From positions 3,346,501 to 3,410,500 of the forward strand of contig NZ_CP047030.1 of the NCBI RefSeq assembly GCF_009796825.1: DNA of 64,000 nt, given 5' to 3'. The stretch is from Algibacter sp. L3A6 (GTDB lineage Bacteria > Bacteroidota > Bacteroidia > Flavobacteriales > Flavobacteriaceae). Positions 18,112 to 28,240 of this stretch are shown piece after piece. The position numbers and the translations under genes were made by a program. Each line of letters opens with the position of its first letter. Position 1 is the first letter of the stretch. The notes under the pieces were generated by a model. It saw only the letters and a list, made by a program, of their open reading frames with translations, ran no database searches and was not told the DNA's origin.

Positions 18112-20415
18112 TTAAACGAACTCCAACGTTTGGGATCTTAAGTTTTTAGCAGCAGTTACTAAATTTTTTAGAGCATCTTTGGTTTCTGGCCAATCTCTAG
18201 TTTTTAGTCCGCAATCTGGGTTTACCCAAATATGTTCTTTAGGTAAAACGTTTTTGGCTTTTGTAAGCAAGTTTTCAATTTCTTCTAAAGAAGGAACACG
18301 TGGCGAATGTATATCATAAACGCCTGGTCCAATTTCATTAGGATATTTAAAATCAACAAAAACATCTAGTAATTCCATTTCAGAACGTGATGTTTCAATG
18401 GTAATTACATCGGCATCCATATCAGAAATACTCGCGATAATATCATTAAATTCAGAATAGCACATGTGTGTATGAATTTGAGTTTGGTTTTGCACACCAC
18501 TTGCTGAAATTCTAAATGCTTTTACAGCCCAATCTAGATAATTCTTCCATTCTTCTTCTCGTAATGGTAAACCTTCACGAATGGCAGGTTCGTCTATTTG
18601 AATAATTTTTAAACCCGCTTTTTCTAGATCTGTAACTTCATCTCTAATCGCTAGCGCAATTTGGTTGCAAGTAACTTCTCTAGGCTGATCGTTTCGAACA
18701 AAAGACCATTGTAAAATAGTAACCGGACCAGTAAGCATGCCTTTTACAGGAATATCAGTTAAAGATTGTGCGTATTCAGACCATTTTACGGTCATTGGGT
18801 TTTCGCGAGATACATCGCCAAATAAAATAGGTGGTTTTACACAACGGCTACCGTAACTTTGTACCCAACCGTAGCTACTAAAGGCAAATCCGTTTAGTTT
18901 TTCTCCAAAATATTCAACCATATCATTACGTTCAAATTCACCATGTACCAAAACATCTAGACCTATTTCTTCTTGAAAACGGATAGAGTCTTCAATTTCT
19001 TTAGCAATTAAAGCGTCGTATTCTTGCTGAGATAACGTTCCTTTTTTGAATTTTAAACGCCAGCTACGAACTTCTTTGGTTTGGGGGAATGAGCCAATAG
19101 TTGTAGTTGGGAATAACGGAAGGTGTAATGCTTGCTTTTGTAAAACTTGACGTGTAGAAAAAGTACTTTCCCTATGACTATCGGATAATTTTAAATTAGA
19201 AATTCGCGTTTTTACCAAATCATTATGGATTAGTTTTGAGCTTTTCTTGGTGAGGTTTGCTAATTTATTTTCTTCAAACAAGTGTAAATAACCATCGTTA
19301 TCTGCTTTTAATAAATGTTTAAGCGCAACAATTTCTTCAATTTTTTGTTTAGCAAAAGCTAGCCATTGTTTTATTTCGGGTTCTAGAGTGGTTTCTAAAT
19401 CGAGGTCGTATGGTGTGTGCAGTAGGGAACAAGATGAAGCTATCCATAAGTTTGCCGGATCTAATTTTTTACTCGCTTTTTCTATAGTTTTAATTGAAGC
19501 TTCAAAATCATTTTTCCAAATATTTCGACCATCTACAACACCTAGTGATAGTTTTGTTTTTGGATTAAAATGTTCCGATTCTAAAATATCATTTAATTGC
19601 GAAGGGCATCTTACCAGGTCTAAGTGCAAAGTATCGACGGGTAATTGTAAAGCAATATTTAAATTTTCGCCATAACAATCAAAATAGTTAGCTAAAAACA
19701 CTTTCAATGTCGGGAATTTTTCGGCAATCTGTTCGTATGTTTTTGTAATAGCTTGTTGTTCTTTTTCAGAAAGGTTTAATGCTAAGCAAGGTTCATCAAA
19801 TTGTATGTATTCTGCACCCAAGTTTACTAGTGTTTCAATAACTTCGAAGTAAACGGGTAGTAATTTATCCAATAAATCTAACCTGTGAAATCCCGGTTCT
19901 TTTTCTTTTCCTTGAAGTAAAAATGTAACCGGACCAATCAAAACAGGTTTTGTCTTTATTCCTAATGCTAAAGCTTCTTTGTATTCTTCTATAATTTTAT
20001 TCGAAAAGAAATTAAATGTTTGCTCTTTTTCAAATTCCGGAACAATATAATGGTAATTAGTATCGAACCATTTTGTCATTTCCATGGCAGTAACATCTAT
20101 ATTATTTTTTTGAAGTCCACGTGCCATAGCAAAATACAACTCCAAATAGTTACTTTTATCAATGTTGTTATAGCGTTTTGGAATACAACCAAAAGTTAAA
20201 CAAGCGTCTAAAACTTGATCGTAAAAAGAGAAGTCGTTCGACGGAATTAAATCAACACCTAAGTCTTGTTGTTGTAACCAATTTTGTTTTTTTATTTCTT
20301 TGGCAGTGTTTATTAGTTCAGTTTGATTAATTTTTCCTGACCAAAAAGCTTCACATGCTTTTTTTAATTCACGTTGGCGTCCAATTCTTGGGTGCCCTAA
20401 AAGGGTAGTTTTCAT
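18112..20415 (-). CDS. metE: cobalamin-independent methionine synthase
   Basis: The 767-residue enzyme transfers a methyl group from 5-methyltetrahydropteroyl-triglutamate to homocysteine. The two related barrel halves are complete: the N-terminal half begins LLGHPRIGRQRELKKACE and the C-terminal half begins around TTTIGSFPQTKEVRSWRLKF. Zinc ligands are visible in HTHMCYSEF (H650, C652) and NPDCGLKTR (C735). Length matches family members. It is divergent from an Lrp-type regulator 134 bp away, a likely control partner. I found no SAM riboswitch in that gap. A CAAAATTA block at 20443-20450 reads as TAATTTTG on the coding strand and could be its -7 box. Confidence 0.96.
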   Translation of the reverse strand: MKTTLLGHPRIGRQRELKKACEAFWSGKINQTELINTAKEIKKQNWLQQQDLGVDLIPSNDFSFYDQVLDACLTFGCIPKRYNNIDKSNYLELYFAMARGLQKNNIDVTAMEMTKWFDTNYHYIVPEFEKEQTFNFFSNKIIEEYKEALALGIKTKPVLIGPVTFLLQGKEKEPGFHRLDLLDKLLPVYFEVIETLVNLGAEYIQFDEPCLALNLSEKEQQAITKTYEQIAEKFPTLKVFLANYFDCYGENLNIALQLPVDTLHLDLVRCPSQLNDILESEHFNPKTKLSLGVVDGRNIWKNDFEASIKTIEKASKKLDPANLWIASSCSLLHTPYDLDLETTLEPEIKQWLAFAKQKIEEIVALKHLLKADNDGYLHLFEENKLANLTKKSSKLIHNDLVKTRISNLKLSDSHRESTFSTRQVLQKQALHLPLFPTTTIGSFPQTKEVRSWRLKFKKGTLSQQEYDALIAKEIEDSIRFQEEIGLDVLVHGEFERNDMVEYFGEKLNGFAFSSYGWVQSYGSRCVKPPILFGDVSRENPMTVKWSEYAQSLTDIPVKGMLTGPVTILQWSFVRNDQPREVTCNQIALAIRDEVTDLEKAGLKIIQIDEPAIREGLPLREEEWKNYLDWAVKAFRISASGVQNQTQIHTHMCYSEFNDIIASISDMDADVITIETSRSEMELLDVFVDFKYPNEIGPGVYDIHSPRVPSLEEIENLLTKAKNVLPKEHIWVNPDCGLKTRDWPETKDALKNLVTAAKNLRSQTLEFV

Positions 20416-20549
20416 AATTAAATATTAGATTTTATTGCTGTTCAAAATTAGTATTACAGCATGTAAGTAAGAAATTATAGCTAATATTCAGGTGATTTAC
20501 CTATTTTTGAATTAAATAACAGAATAATGTTATTTATATCTAGTTAAAT

Positions 20550-21035
20550 ATGAGTTTACCAGAAAATAATTCTGCTTTACCGTTGGATGAAATAGATTTG
20601 CGCTTGTTAAGAATGTTGCAAGCCAATTCTAACCTGACAACAAAACAGTTAGCAGCTAAAGTGAATCTATCTACGACTCCTGTTTTTGAGCGTATTAAAA
20701 AATTAGAAAAAGCAGGCTATATTAAAAACTATGTCGCTGTTTTAGATGCCGAAAAGCTTCAAAAAGGCTTAACAGTGTTTTGTAATATTACTTTGAAAGA
20801 GCACACACGTGTTATAGGTAATCAATTTGTGAAGGATATTGTGTCTCTCGAAGAAGTTGTGGAGTGTTATAATATCTCGGGAGATTATGATTTTTTACTT
20901 AAAATATTGGTAAAAGACATGAAGGAGTATCAGAATTTTGTTCTAAACCATTTAGGAAGTGTTAAAAACATAGGAAGTGCACAGAGTACTTTTGTAATGG
21001 GCGAAATTAAAAACTCTTATGCTGTGCCTATTTAA
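20550..21035 (+). CDS. Lrp/AsnC-family transcriptional regulator
   Basis: The 161-residue protein has an N-terminal winged helix-turn-helix (about 12-62: DEIDLRLLRMLQANSNLTTK, then LSTTPVFERIKKLEKAGYI) and a C-terminal RAM ligand-binding domain (about 75-155; ending in FVMGEIKNSYAVPI). Lrp/AsnC regulators sense amino acids and control amino-acid metabolism. It is transcribed away from metE across a 134-bp gap, so control of metE or sensing of methionine or leucine is plausible. That link is inferred from position only. Confidence 0.92.
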   Translation: MSLPENNSALPLDEIDLRLLRMLQANSNLTTKQLAAKVNLSTTPVFERIKKLEKAGYIKNYVAVLDAEKLQKGLTVFCNITLKEHTRVIGNQFVKDIVSLEEVVECYNISGDYDFLLKILVKDMKEYQNFVLNHLGSVKNIGSAQSTFVMGEIKNSYAVPI

Positions 21036-21054
21036 GTTTGGGTTTTAATTTGCA

Positions 21055-21435
21055 CTATTTTTCATCAGCTTCGCGCACTGCATTGTTTGCCCATTCTGTA
21101 GCATCATTTATTTCTGTAAATGTTTTCAATGGTTTTTTTGAAAATATTTGTTCGATTTGAGAATTGATACGTGCTATTTTTTTAGATGAAACTATGATAA
21201 AGCCTATTAAGTTTTCAATTTTTGAGGCTTGAATATAAATAACAGGATCTACGGCATACGAGTTTATACGGTGTGAGATGTAAACAAAATTTTTGTTTTT
21301 AAAATGGGTTTTTGCTATTTTGAATAGGTGGGCATTCGATAGGTCGGTTACAGTTTCTCCTTCGTTAACAATACCGATAACGTAGTTTTCGTAAACCTGC
21401 ATGACCCCAACTGATGTTTTTACTATGTGCATCAT
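21055..21435 (-). CDS. hypothetical protein, SpoIIAA/STAS-like
   Basis: The 126-residue cytoplasmic protein has alternating strands and helices (VGVMQVYENYVIGIVNEGE, then LFKIAKTHFKNKNFVYISHR, then IGFIIVSSKKIARINSQIEQ) like the SpoIIAA/STAS-like alpha-beta fold. Similar short proteins are common in flavobacteria and are not characterised. It is convergent with the Lrp gene, with stops 19 bp apart, and lies downstream of clpC on the same strand beyond a terminator, so it probably has its own promoter. I give no function. Confidence 0.7.
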   Translation of the reverse strand: MMHIVKTSVGVMQVYENYVIGIVNEGETVTDLSNAHLFKIAKTHFKNKNFVYISHRINSYAVDPVIYIQASKIENLIGFIIVSSKKIARINSQIEQIFSKKPLKTFTEINDATEWANNAVREADEK

Positions 21436-21461
21436 TTATATGGAATGGTGTTTTGATGAAT

Positions 21462-21493
21462 AAAAAAAGCTCGAAAAACTAATTTCGAGCTTT
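21462..21493 (-). terminator. rho-independent terminator after clpC
   Basis: AAAGCTCGAAA (21466-21476) pairs with TTTCGAGCTTT (21483-21493). Read on the minus strand, it ends in a run of seven Ts, 21 bp past the clpC stop. Confidence 0.8.
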
Positions 21494-21513
21494 ATTATAT
21501 TTATAATTGTTTT

Positions 21514-24063
21514 TTAAGACTCTGTTGATTTTTCAGCTTTTATAATTGAAATACTCAATTCTTCTGTTTTCGCATCAAGATCAATTTTGATGTTATCTCC
21601 GTCTTGTAAATGTGATGCTACAATTTCTTCAGCTAAAGCATCTTCAACATATTTTTGAATAGCTCTTTTTAAAGGTCTTGCTCCGTATTGTTTATCGAAA
21701 CCTTTATCGGCAATATAGTCTTTAGCTGTTTCTGTAATAGTTAGGTTGTAACCTAATAACTTAATACGATCTAAAAGTTTTTCTAATTCGATATCGATAA
21801 TTTTGTTGATGTCTTCTTTTTCTAAAGCATTAAAGACAACTACATCATCAATTCTATTTAAAAATTCTGGTGCGAAGGATTTTTTCAAAGCATTTTCGAT
21901 AACACTTTTTGCATTCGCATCTTCTTGAGCCTTTTGTGATGCTGTTCCAAAACCAATTCCGGTACCAAAATCTTTTAATTTACGAGCTCCAATATTAGAA
22001 GTCATTATGATAATAGTGTTTCTAAAATCAATTTTTCTACCTAAAGAATCGGTTAAATAACCATCATCTAAAACTTGAAGTAGCATATTGAATACATCTG
22101 GATGTGCTTTTTCAATTTCATCTAAAAGAATAACTGCGTAAGGTTTACGACGTACTTTTTCTGTAAGTTGTCCACCTTCTTCATAACCAACGTATCCCGG
22201 AGGTGCTCCAACTAATCTAGAAATAGCGAATTTTTCCATGTATTCACTCATGTCAATTCTGATTAAAGATTCTTCAGAATCGAATAATTCTCTAGATAAC
22301 ACTTTAGCTAACTGTGTTTTACCAACACCTGTTTGCCCTAAAAATATAAATGACCCAATTGGCTTATTCGGATCTTTAAGTCCAGCACGGTTTCTTTGAA
22401 TAGCCTTAACTACCTTAGCAACAGCATTATCTTGGCCAATTACTTTTCCTTTTATAAGGTCTGGCAATTCAGCTAACTTATTAATTTCTGTTTGCGCAAT
22501 ACGGTTTACAGGCACACCAGTCATCATAGAAACCACATCGGCAACATTATCTTCTGTTACCACTTCACGATGTTGTTTGGTGTCTTCTTCCCATTTTTCT
22601 TGTGCAACAGCTAATTCTTTTTCAAGACGTTTTTCATCATCTCTTAGTTTTGCAGCTTCTTCGTATTTCTGTTTTTTAACAACAGTATTCTTGGTTTCCT
22701 TAACTTCTTCTAGTTTCTTTTCTAGTTCTAGAATTTGTTTTGGAACTTCAATATTAGTAATGTGTACGCGAGAACCCGCTTCATCTAAAGCATCGATAGC
22801 TTTGTCTGGTAAAAAGCGCTCTGTCATGTATCTATTTGTTAATTTTACACAAGCCGCAATAGCTTCTGGTGTATAATCAACATTATGGTGCTCTTCGTAT
22901 TTACCTTTTATGTTGTTAAGTATTTCAATAGTTTGTTCTACCGTTGTAGGCTCAACAATTACCTTTTGGAAACGACGCTCTAAGGCACCATCTTTTTCTA
23001 TGTACTGTCTGTATTCATCTAAAGTTGTGGCACCAATACATTGTATTTCGCCTCTTGCTAAAGCAGGTTTAAACATATTGGAAGCGTCTAAACTTCCAGT
23101 AGCTCCACCAGCTCCAACTATAGTATGTATTTCATCTATAAATAGAATAACATCATCATTTTTTTCAAGCTCGTTCATAACGGCTTTCATACGCTCTTCA
23201 AACTGTCCGCGGTATTTTGTTCCGGCAACTAAGCTGGCTAAATCTAAAGTAACTACACGTTTATTGAAAAGAATTCGGGATACTTTACGTTTCACAATTC
23301 TAAGCGCTAAACCTTCGGCAATGGCAGATTTACCAACACCAGGTTCACCGATTAATAGCGGATTGTTTTTCTTTCGTCTACTTAAAACTTGAGAAACACG
23401 TTGTATTTCTTCTTCACGACCAACAACAGGATCTAGTTTTCCTTCTTCGGCCATCGCTGTTAAGTCGCGCCCAAAGTTATCTAAAACTGGTGTTTTAGAC
23501 TTTTTGTTGGTTTTAGCACCTGTTGGTGCATTAAAAATACTGTCTTTAGAAGATTCGTCTTCTATGTTAGAATCATCATCCGGGAATTCAGCTTTCGGTT
23601 CTATATAACTATCATCGTTTGTTATCATAATTTTAAATTGTTCTTTAACATTGTCGTAGTAAACCTTTAATTTATTTAAAAGTTTTGTAGTTGGGTCATT
23701 TTCATTTCTTAAAATACAAAGCAGTAAATGCGCTGTATTTATTGAGGTGCTCTGAAATAATTTAGCCTCTAAAAACGTGGTTTTTAGTGCGCGTTCTGCT
23801 TGCCTTGTTAAATGTAAGTTCTTCTTTTGGTTAGAACCTACAGCTATATTGGGGTTTGCAGGACTTAATATTTCTACTTTACGCCTTAAATGATTTAAAT
23901 CAATATCTAAAGCGTTTAAAATTGTTATTGCTTTGCCATTACCATCACGCAAAAGACCAAGCATAAGGTGTTCGGTACCGATAAAATCGTGACCTAACCT
24001 TAGGGCTTCTTCTTTGCTGTAAGCAATAACATCTTTTACTCTTGGGGAAAAATTATCATCCAT
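21514..24063 (-). CDS. clpC: ATP-dependent Clp protease ATPase subunit ClpC
   Basis: The 849-residue AAA+ unfoldase has the ClpC layout: a double Clp-N domain (about 1-145), AAA1 with GEPGVGKSA (about 238), a central coiled-coil M domain with a UVR-like motif (KKQKYEEAAKLRDDEKRLEK), AAA2 with GQTGVGKTQ (about 575), and the C-terminal D2-small domain. It unfolds substrates and feeds them to ClpP for degradation. Both Walker B/DE motifs are intact (LFIDEIHT and LLDEIEKAHPD). It is divergent from gyrA across a 259-bp gap. ClpP is not in the window. Confidence 0.96.
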   Translation of the reverse strand: MDDNFSPRVKDVIAYSKEEALRLGHDFIGTEHLMLGLLRDGNGKAITILNALDIDLNHLRRKVEILSPANPNIAVGSNQKKNLHLTRQAERALKTTFLEAKLFQSTSINTAHLLLCILRNENDPTTKLLNKLKVYYDNVKEQFKIMITNDDSYIEPKAEFPDDDSNIEDESSKDSIFNAPTGAKTNKKSKTPVLDNFGRDLTAMAEEGKLDPVVGREEEIQRVSQVLSRRKKNNPLLIGEPGVGKSAIAEGLALRIVKRKVSRILFNKRVVTLDLASLVAGTKYRGQFEERMKAVMNELEKNDDVILFIDEIHTIVGAGGATGSLDASNMFKPALARGEIQCIGATTLDEYRQYIEKDGALERRFQKVIVEPTTVEQTIEILNNIKGKYEEHHNVDYTPEAIAACVKLTNRYMTERFLPDKAIDALDEAGSRVHITNIEVPKQILELEKKLEEVKETKNTVVKKQKYEEAAKLRDDEKRLEKELAVAQEKWEEDTKQHREVVTEDNVADVVSMMTGVPVNRIAQTEINKLAELPDLIKGKVIGQDNAVAKVVKAIQRNRAGLKDPNKPIGSFIFLGQTGVGKTQLAKVLSRELFDSEESLIRIDMSEYMEKFAISRLVGAPPGYVGYEEGGQLTEKVRRKPYAVILLDEIEKAHPDVFNMLLQVLDDGYLTDSLGRKIDFRNTIIIMTSNIGARKLKDFGTGIGFGTASQKAQEDANAKSVIENALKKSFAPEFLNRIDDVVVFNALEKEDINKIIDIELEKLLDRIKLLGYNLTITETAKDYIADKGFDKQYGARPLKRAIQKYVEDALAEEIVASHLQDGDNIKIDLDAKTEELSISIIKAEKSTES

Positions 24064-24322
24064 ATTCGTGTCCTTTCTGCATTAAAAATACTAAAACATT
24101 TTACCAACGACAAAAACTATACCTTTTTTTGTGTGTAAAATGCTAATTGACGAAAAAAAGGATATAAATCCAAAATTTTGGAATACATACTTATTAACTA
24201 AAAAGAGATGTAAAATTGTTAATAAAAAACATGAAAAAATGATTATAAAACCCTTAGTATAACTATTGGAATTGTTATATTAGCATGTTTTGAAAATTAC
24301 ATAAAACTTAATTAAAATATAT

Positions 24323-26896
24323 ATGGCAGAAGGAGAAAAACTTATTCCAATTAATATTGAAGATGAGATGAAATCAGCTTACATTGATTATTCAATGTCA
24401 GTTATTGTGTCACGTGCTTTACCAGACGTAAGAGATGGTTTAAAACCAGTTCATAGACGTGTACTTTATGGTATGCATGAACTAGGTATTAGAGCAAATA
24501 CAGCACATAAAAAGTCGGCAAGAATAGTTGGGGAAGTTTTAGGTAAGTATCACCCTCACGGCGATACTTCGGTTTACGATGCAATGGTACGTATGGCTCA
24601 AGAGTGGAGTTTACGTTACATGCTTGTAGACGGACAAGGGAATTTTGGTTCGATTGATGGTGATAGTCCTGCAGCAATGCGTTATACAGAAGCACGTATG
24701 CGCAAAATTGCTGAAGACATGTTGGCAGATATCGATAAGGAAACCGTAGATCATAAGTTAAACTTTGATGATACGTTACAAGAACCAACAGTTTTACCAA
24801 CGCGTATTCCAGGTCTTTTAGTTAATGGAGCATCGGGTATTGCTGTAGGTATGGCAACTAACATGCCGCCTCACAATTTGACAGAGGTTGTAAATGGTAC
24901 AATTGCATATATCGAAAATAACGATATTGAAATTGATGAGTTGATCCAACTTATTAAAGCGCCAGATTTTCCAACAGGTGGTACTATATATGGTTACGAT
25001 GGTGTAAAGGAAGCTTTCCATACAGGTCGTGGACGTATTGTTATGCGTGCTAAAACCAATATTGAAGAGGTAAACGGTCGTGAATGTATTATTGTTGACG
25101 AAATTCCATACCAAGTCAATAAGGCAGACATGATTAAAAAAACTGCCGATTTAGTTAACGATAAAAAACTAGAAGGTATTTCGCTTATTCGTGATGAATC
25201 TGATAGAAATGGTATGCGTATCGTTTATGTTTTAAAACGTGATGCGATTCCTAATATCGTTCTAAATAAACTTTTTAAATACACAGCGTTACAGTCTTCT
25301 TTTAGTGTAAATAATATTGCATTAGTAAATGGACGTCCGCAGTTATTAAACTTAAAGGAGTTAATTCATTATTTCGTAGAGCATAGACATGAAGTTGTTG
25401 TTAGACGTACAACTTATGAGTTACGTAAAGCAGAAGAACGCGCACATATATTAGAAGGATTAATTATTGCTTCGGATAATATAGATGAAGTTATAAAAAT
25501 TATTCGTGCTTCTAATAATGCCGATGAAGCTAGAAATAACTTAATTGAACGTTTCAAACTTTCAGAAATTCAAGCGAAAGCTATTGTTGAGATGCGTTTG
25601 CGTCAGTTAACAGGTTTAGAGCAAGATAAATTGCGTGCTGAATATGATGAAATTATGAAAACTATTATTGACCTTAAAGATATCTTAGATCGCAAAGAGC
25701 GTAGAATGGATATTATTAAGGAAGAATTAGTTGTTGTTCGTGATAAATATGGTGATGAGCGTCGTTCTGTAATAGAATATGCTGGTGGCGATTTAAGTAT
25801 CGAAGATATGATCCCTAACGAGAGTGTAGTTATTACAATTTCTCATGCAGGTTATATTAAACGTACATCTTTAACAGAATACAAAACACAGCATAGAGGA
25901 GGTGTAGGGCAAAAAGCATCTACAACAAGAAATGAAGATTTCTTAGAACACTTATTTGTGGGTACAAACCATCAATATATGTTGTTCTTCACTCAAAAAG
26001 GAAAATGTTTCTGGATGCGTGTTTACGAAATCCCAGAAGGATCTAAAACATCTAAAGGACGTGCTATTCAAAACCTTGTAAATATTGAACAAGATGATAA
26101 AGTTATGGCTTTCATCTGTACTCAAGATTTAAAAGATGAAGAATACATTAATAGTCATTACGTAATTATGGCTACTAAAAAAGGTCAGGTTAAAAAGACT
26201 TCTTTAGAGCAATATTCTCGTCCAAGAACAAACGGAATTAATGCTATTACTATTAAGGACGATGATGTTTTATTAGAAGCTAAACTTACAACTGGTGAAA
26301 GCCAAGTAATGTTAGCATTAAAATCTGGTAAAGCTATTCGTTTCGAAGAAGCTAAAACGCGTCCGATGGGCCGTGGAGCATCTGGAGTTCGTGGTATTCG
26401 TTTGCAAGATGAAGAAACAGATGAAGTTATCGGAATGATTGCTGTTGATGATATGGAAAGCAACGTGCTTGTAGTATCTGAAAATGGTTATGGAAAACGT
26501 TCTAGTTTAGAAGATTATAGAATTACTAACCGTGGTGGAAAAGGTGTTAAAACCATTTCTATTACAGAAAAAACAGGTAATCTAGTGTCTATTAAAAACG
26601 TAACGGATGAAGATGATTTGATGATTATCAACAAATCTGGTGTAGCAATTAGATTGGCGGTAGCCGATTTAAGAGTTATGGGGCGTGCAACTCAAGGAGT
26701 GAAATTAATAAACCTTAAAGGAAAAGATTCTATTGCCGCAGTCGCTAAAGTAATGCATGAAGATGAAGAGATTGTACTTGAAGGAGAAGAAGGTGAAACT
26801 TCTGTAGAAGGCGTTGAAGGTGTTGAAAACACTGATGTTTCTGAAGATGGCACAACTCTTGATAATAATTTAGAAGATAATAACACTGAAATTTAA
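24323..26896 (+). CDS. gyrA: DNA gyrase subunit A
   Basis: The 857-residue protein cuts and rejoins DNA as the A subunit of gyrase, which introduces negative supercoils with GyrB and ATP. The catalytic tyrosine is Y121 in AAMRYTEARM. The breakage-reunion domain covers about 1-500 and the C-terminal beta-pinwheel about 500-830, with QHRGGVGQKA at the GyrA-box position and a second NRGGKGVKT. The C-terminus ends in a very acidic tail rich in Glu, Asp and Asn from about 812, as in many gyrases. The next gene is 17 bp downstream and probably in the same transcript. Confidence 0.97.
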   Translation: MAEGEKLIPINIEDEMKSAYIDYSMSVIVSRALPDVRDGLKPVHRRVLYGMHELGIRANTAHKKSARIVGEVLGKYHPHGDTSVYDAMVRMAQEWSLRYMLVDGQGNFGSIDGDSPAAMRYTEARMRKIAEDMLADIDKETVDHKLNFDDTLQEPTVLPTRIPGLLVNGASGIAVGMATNMPPHNLTEVVNGTIAYIENNDIEIDELIQLIKAPDFPTGGTIYGYDGVKEAFHTGRGRIVMRAKTNIEEVNGRECIIVDEIPYQVNKADMIKKTADLVNDKKLEGISLIRDESDRNGMRIVYVLKRDAIPNIVLNKLFKYTALQSSFSVNNIALVNGRPQLLNLKELIHYFVEHRHEVVVRRTTYELRKAEERAHILEGLIIASDNIDEVIKIIRASNNADEARNNLIERFKLSEIQAKAIVEMRLRQLTGLEQDKLRAEYDEIMKTIIDLKDILDRKERRMDIIKEELVVVRDKYGDERRSVIEYAGGDLSIEDMIPNESVVITISHAGYIKRTSLTEYKTQHRGGVGQKASTTRNEDFLEHLFVGTNHQYMLFFTQKGKCFWMRVYEIPEGSKTSKGRAIQNLVNIEQDDKVMAFICTQDLKDEEYINSHYVIMATKKGQVKKTSLEQYSRPRTNGINAITIKDDDVLLEAKLTTGESQVMLALKSGKAIRFEEAKTRPMGRGASGVRGIRLQDEETDEVIGMIAVDDMESNVLVVSENGYGKRSSLEDYRITNRGGKGVKTISITEKTGNLVSIKNVTDEDDLMIINKSGVAIRLAVADLRVMGRATQGVKLINLKGKDSIAAVAKVMHEDEEIVLEGEEGETSVEGVEGVENTDVSEDGTTLDNNLEDNNTEI

Positions 26897-26913
26897 ACTT
26901 AATATTACTTAAA

Positions 26914-28164
26914 ATGAAAAAACAATTAATCATAGCTTTAGCCATTTCAATGGGTGCATTTTCATTTGCACAAAAGAAAGAATTGAAGGCAGTAGAAAAA
27001 GCTATTAAATCGAGCGATTTTGCAGCGGCAAAAGCAGCAGCAACTACAGCAGAAGGTCTTTTAGATGCTATGGATGAAAAATCTAAGGCAAAGTATTACT
27101 ACTTATTAGGACAAGCACTTTATGCTGATGGAAAAGGATCTGATGCAGATATTGCAACGGCTCTAGAAAGTTTTACAAAAGCAGAAAGCGCATACGGATC
27201 GGAAGTAACAGCTTTAAAGCAAACTATTACTAACAAGTTTTTAACTAAAGGTAATGCTGCTTACGAAAAGCAAGATTATTCTAATGCTTCTAAGTATTTT
27301 GAAAAGTCTTATAGAGTAAAAGAAAAAGATACTGTTTATCTTTATTACGCAGCTGCAACAGCAGTAAACGTAAAAGAGTATGATAGAGCTTTAGGATTAT
27401 ATGAAGAACTTAAAAAATTAGGTTACACAGGTATCCAAAAGCAATATTTTGCAATTAACAAGGAAACTGGAGAAGAAGAAATTCTAGATAAAGCAACTCG
27501 TGATCTTTACGTAAAAGCAAAGAGCCATATTAAGCCAGGTGAGCGTGTAACAGAGTCTAAAAAACCAGAAATTGTGAAAAACGTAGCATTAATTTATGTT
27601 AGCGAAGGTAACAATGAGAAGGCTATTGAGGCCATGAAAGAAGCTAGAGATGAAAATCCTGAAGATGTAAACTTAATTCTTTCTGAAGCTAATATTCATT
27701 TCAAAATGGGTAACACTGAAAAGTTTCAAGAGCTTTTAACTAAAGCTACAGAATTAGAGCCAGAAAATGCTGAGTTACAATATAACTTAGGTGTAATTGC
27801 ATCGCAATCTGATCACCCAGTAGAGGCTAAGGCTTATTATGAGAAAGCAATTGAATTAGATCCTAATTATGTAAATGCTTATATTAATATTTCTGCTCTT
27901 GTATTAGCGAGAGAAGAGCCACTTATTACTGAAATGAATGGTTTAGGAAGTTCTAAAAAAGATGATTTACGTTACGATGAATTAAGAGAAGAGCGTCAAA
28001 ACTTATATAAAGAAGCAGTACCATTTTTAGCGAAAGCTTTAGAAATAGATACTGAAAACTTAAGCGCAGCTAAAACTTTAATGAACATCTATAATATTTT
28101 AGGTGAATCTGATAAAGCGAAAGGTTTAAAAGCTAAAGTTGAAGCTTTAGAAGGGGCTCAATAA
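26914..28164 (+). CDS. exported tetratricopeptide-repeat protein
   Basis: The 416-residue protein has a signal peptide (MKKQLIIALAISMGAFSFAQ) and several TPR units, the clearest at about 225-330 (PEIVKNVALIYVSEGNNEKA; AELQYNLGVIASQSDHPVEA; YYEKAIELDPNYVNAYIN). TPR arrays form binding surfaces for other proteins. The protein should be periplasmic or envelope-associated. It starts 17 bp after gyrA. An exported TPR gene directly behind gyrA fits an operon by position, but no functional link is apparent. The unit ends in a strong terminator. Confidence 0.86.
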   Translation: MKKQLIIALAISMGAFSFAQKKELKAVEKAIKSSDFAAAKAAATTAEGLLDAMDEKSKAKYYYLLGQALYADGKGSDADIATALESFTKAESAYGSEVTALKQTITNKFLTKGNAAYEKQDYSNASKYFEKSYRVKEKDTVYLYYAAATAVNVKEYDRALGLYEELKKLGYTGIQKQYFAINKETGEEEILDKATRDLYVKAKSHIKPGERVTESKKPEIVKNVALIYVSEGNNEKAIEAMKEARDENPEDVNLILSEANIHFKMGNTEKFQELLTKATELEPENAELQYNLGVIASQSDHPVEAKAYYEKAIELDPNYVNAYINISALVLAREEPLITEMNGLGSSKKDDLRYDELREERQNLYKEAVPFLAKALEIDTENLSAAKTLMNIYNILGESDKAKGLKAKVEALEGAQ

Positions 28165-28185
28165 TTATATAGTCACTTTCATAAA

Positions 28186-28217
28186 ATAAAAAAGGTCGCA
28201 AATTGCGACCTTTTTTT
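28186..28217. terminator. bidirectional terminator
   Basis: AAAAGGTCGCAA pairs with TTGCGACCTTTT with nearly no loop slack, with an A-run before and a T-run after. It serves the TPR gene and the convergent hydrolase. Confidence 0.85.
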
Positions 28218-28240
28218 ATGCGGTATATTTAATGAAAATA

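Noticed and set aside
20416..20549. SAM riboswitch before metE
   Set aside because: No SAM-I or SAM-II core motifs or a long leader could be found in the 134-bp gap.
22910..23392. 160-codon ORF opposite clpC
   Set aside because: It is the antisense shadow of the conserved AAA1 domain of clpC and shows no protein-like features.
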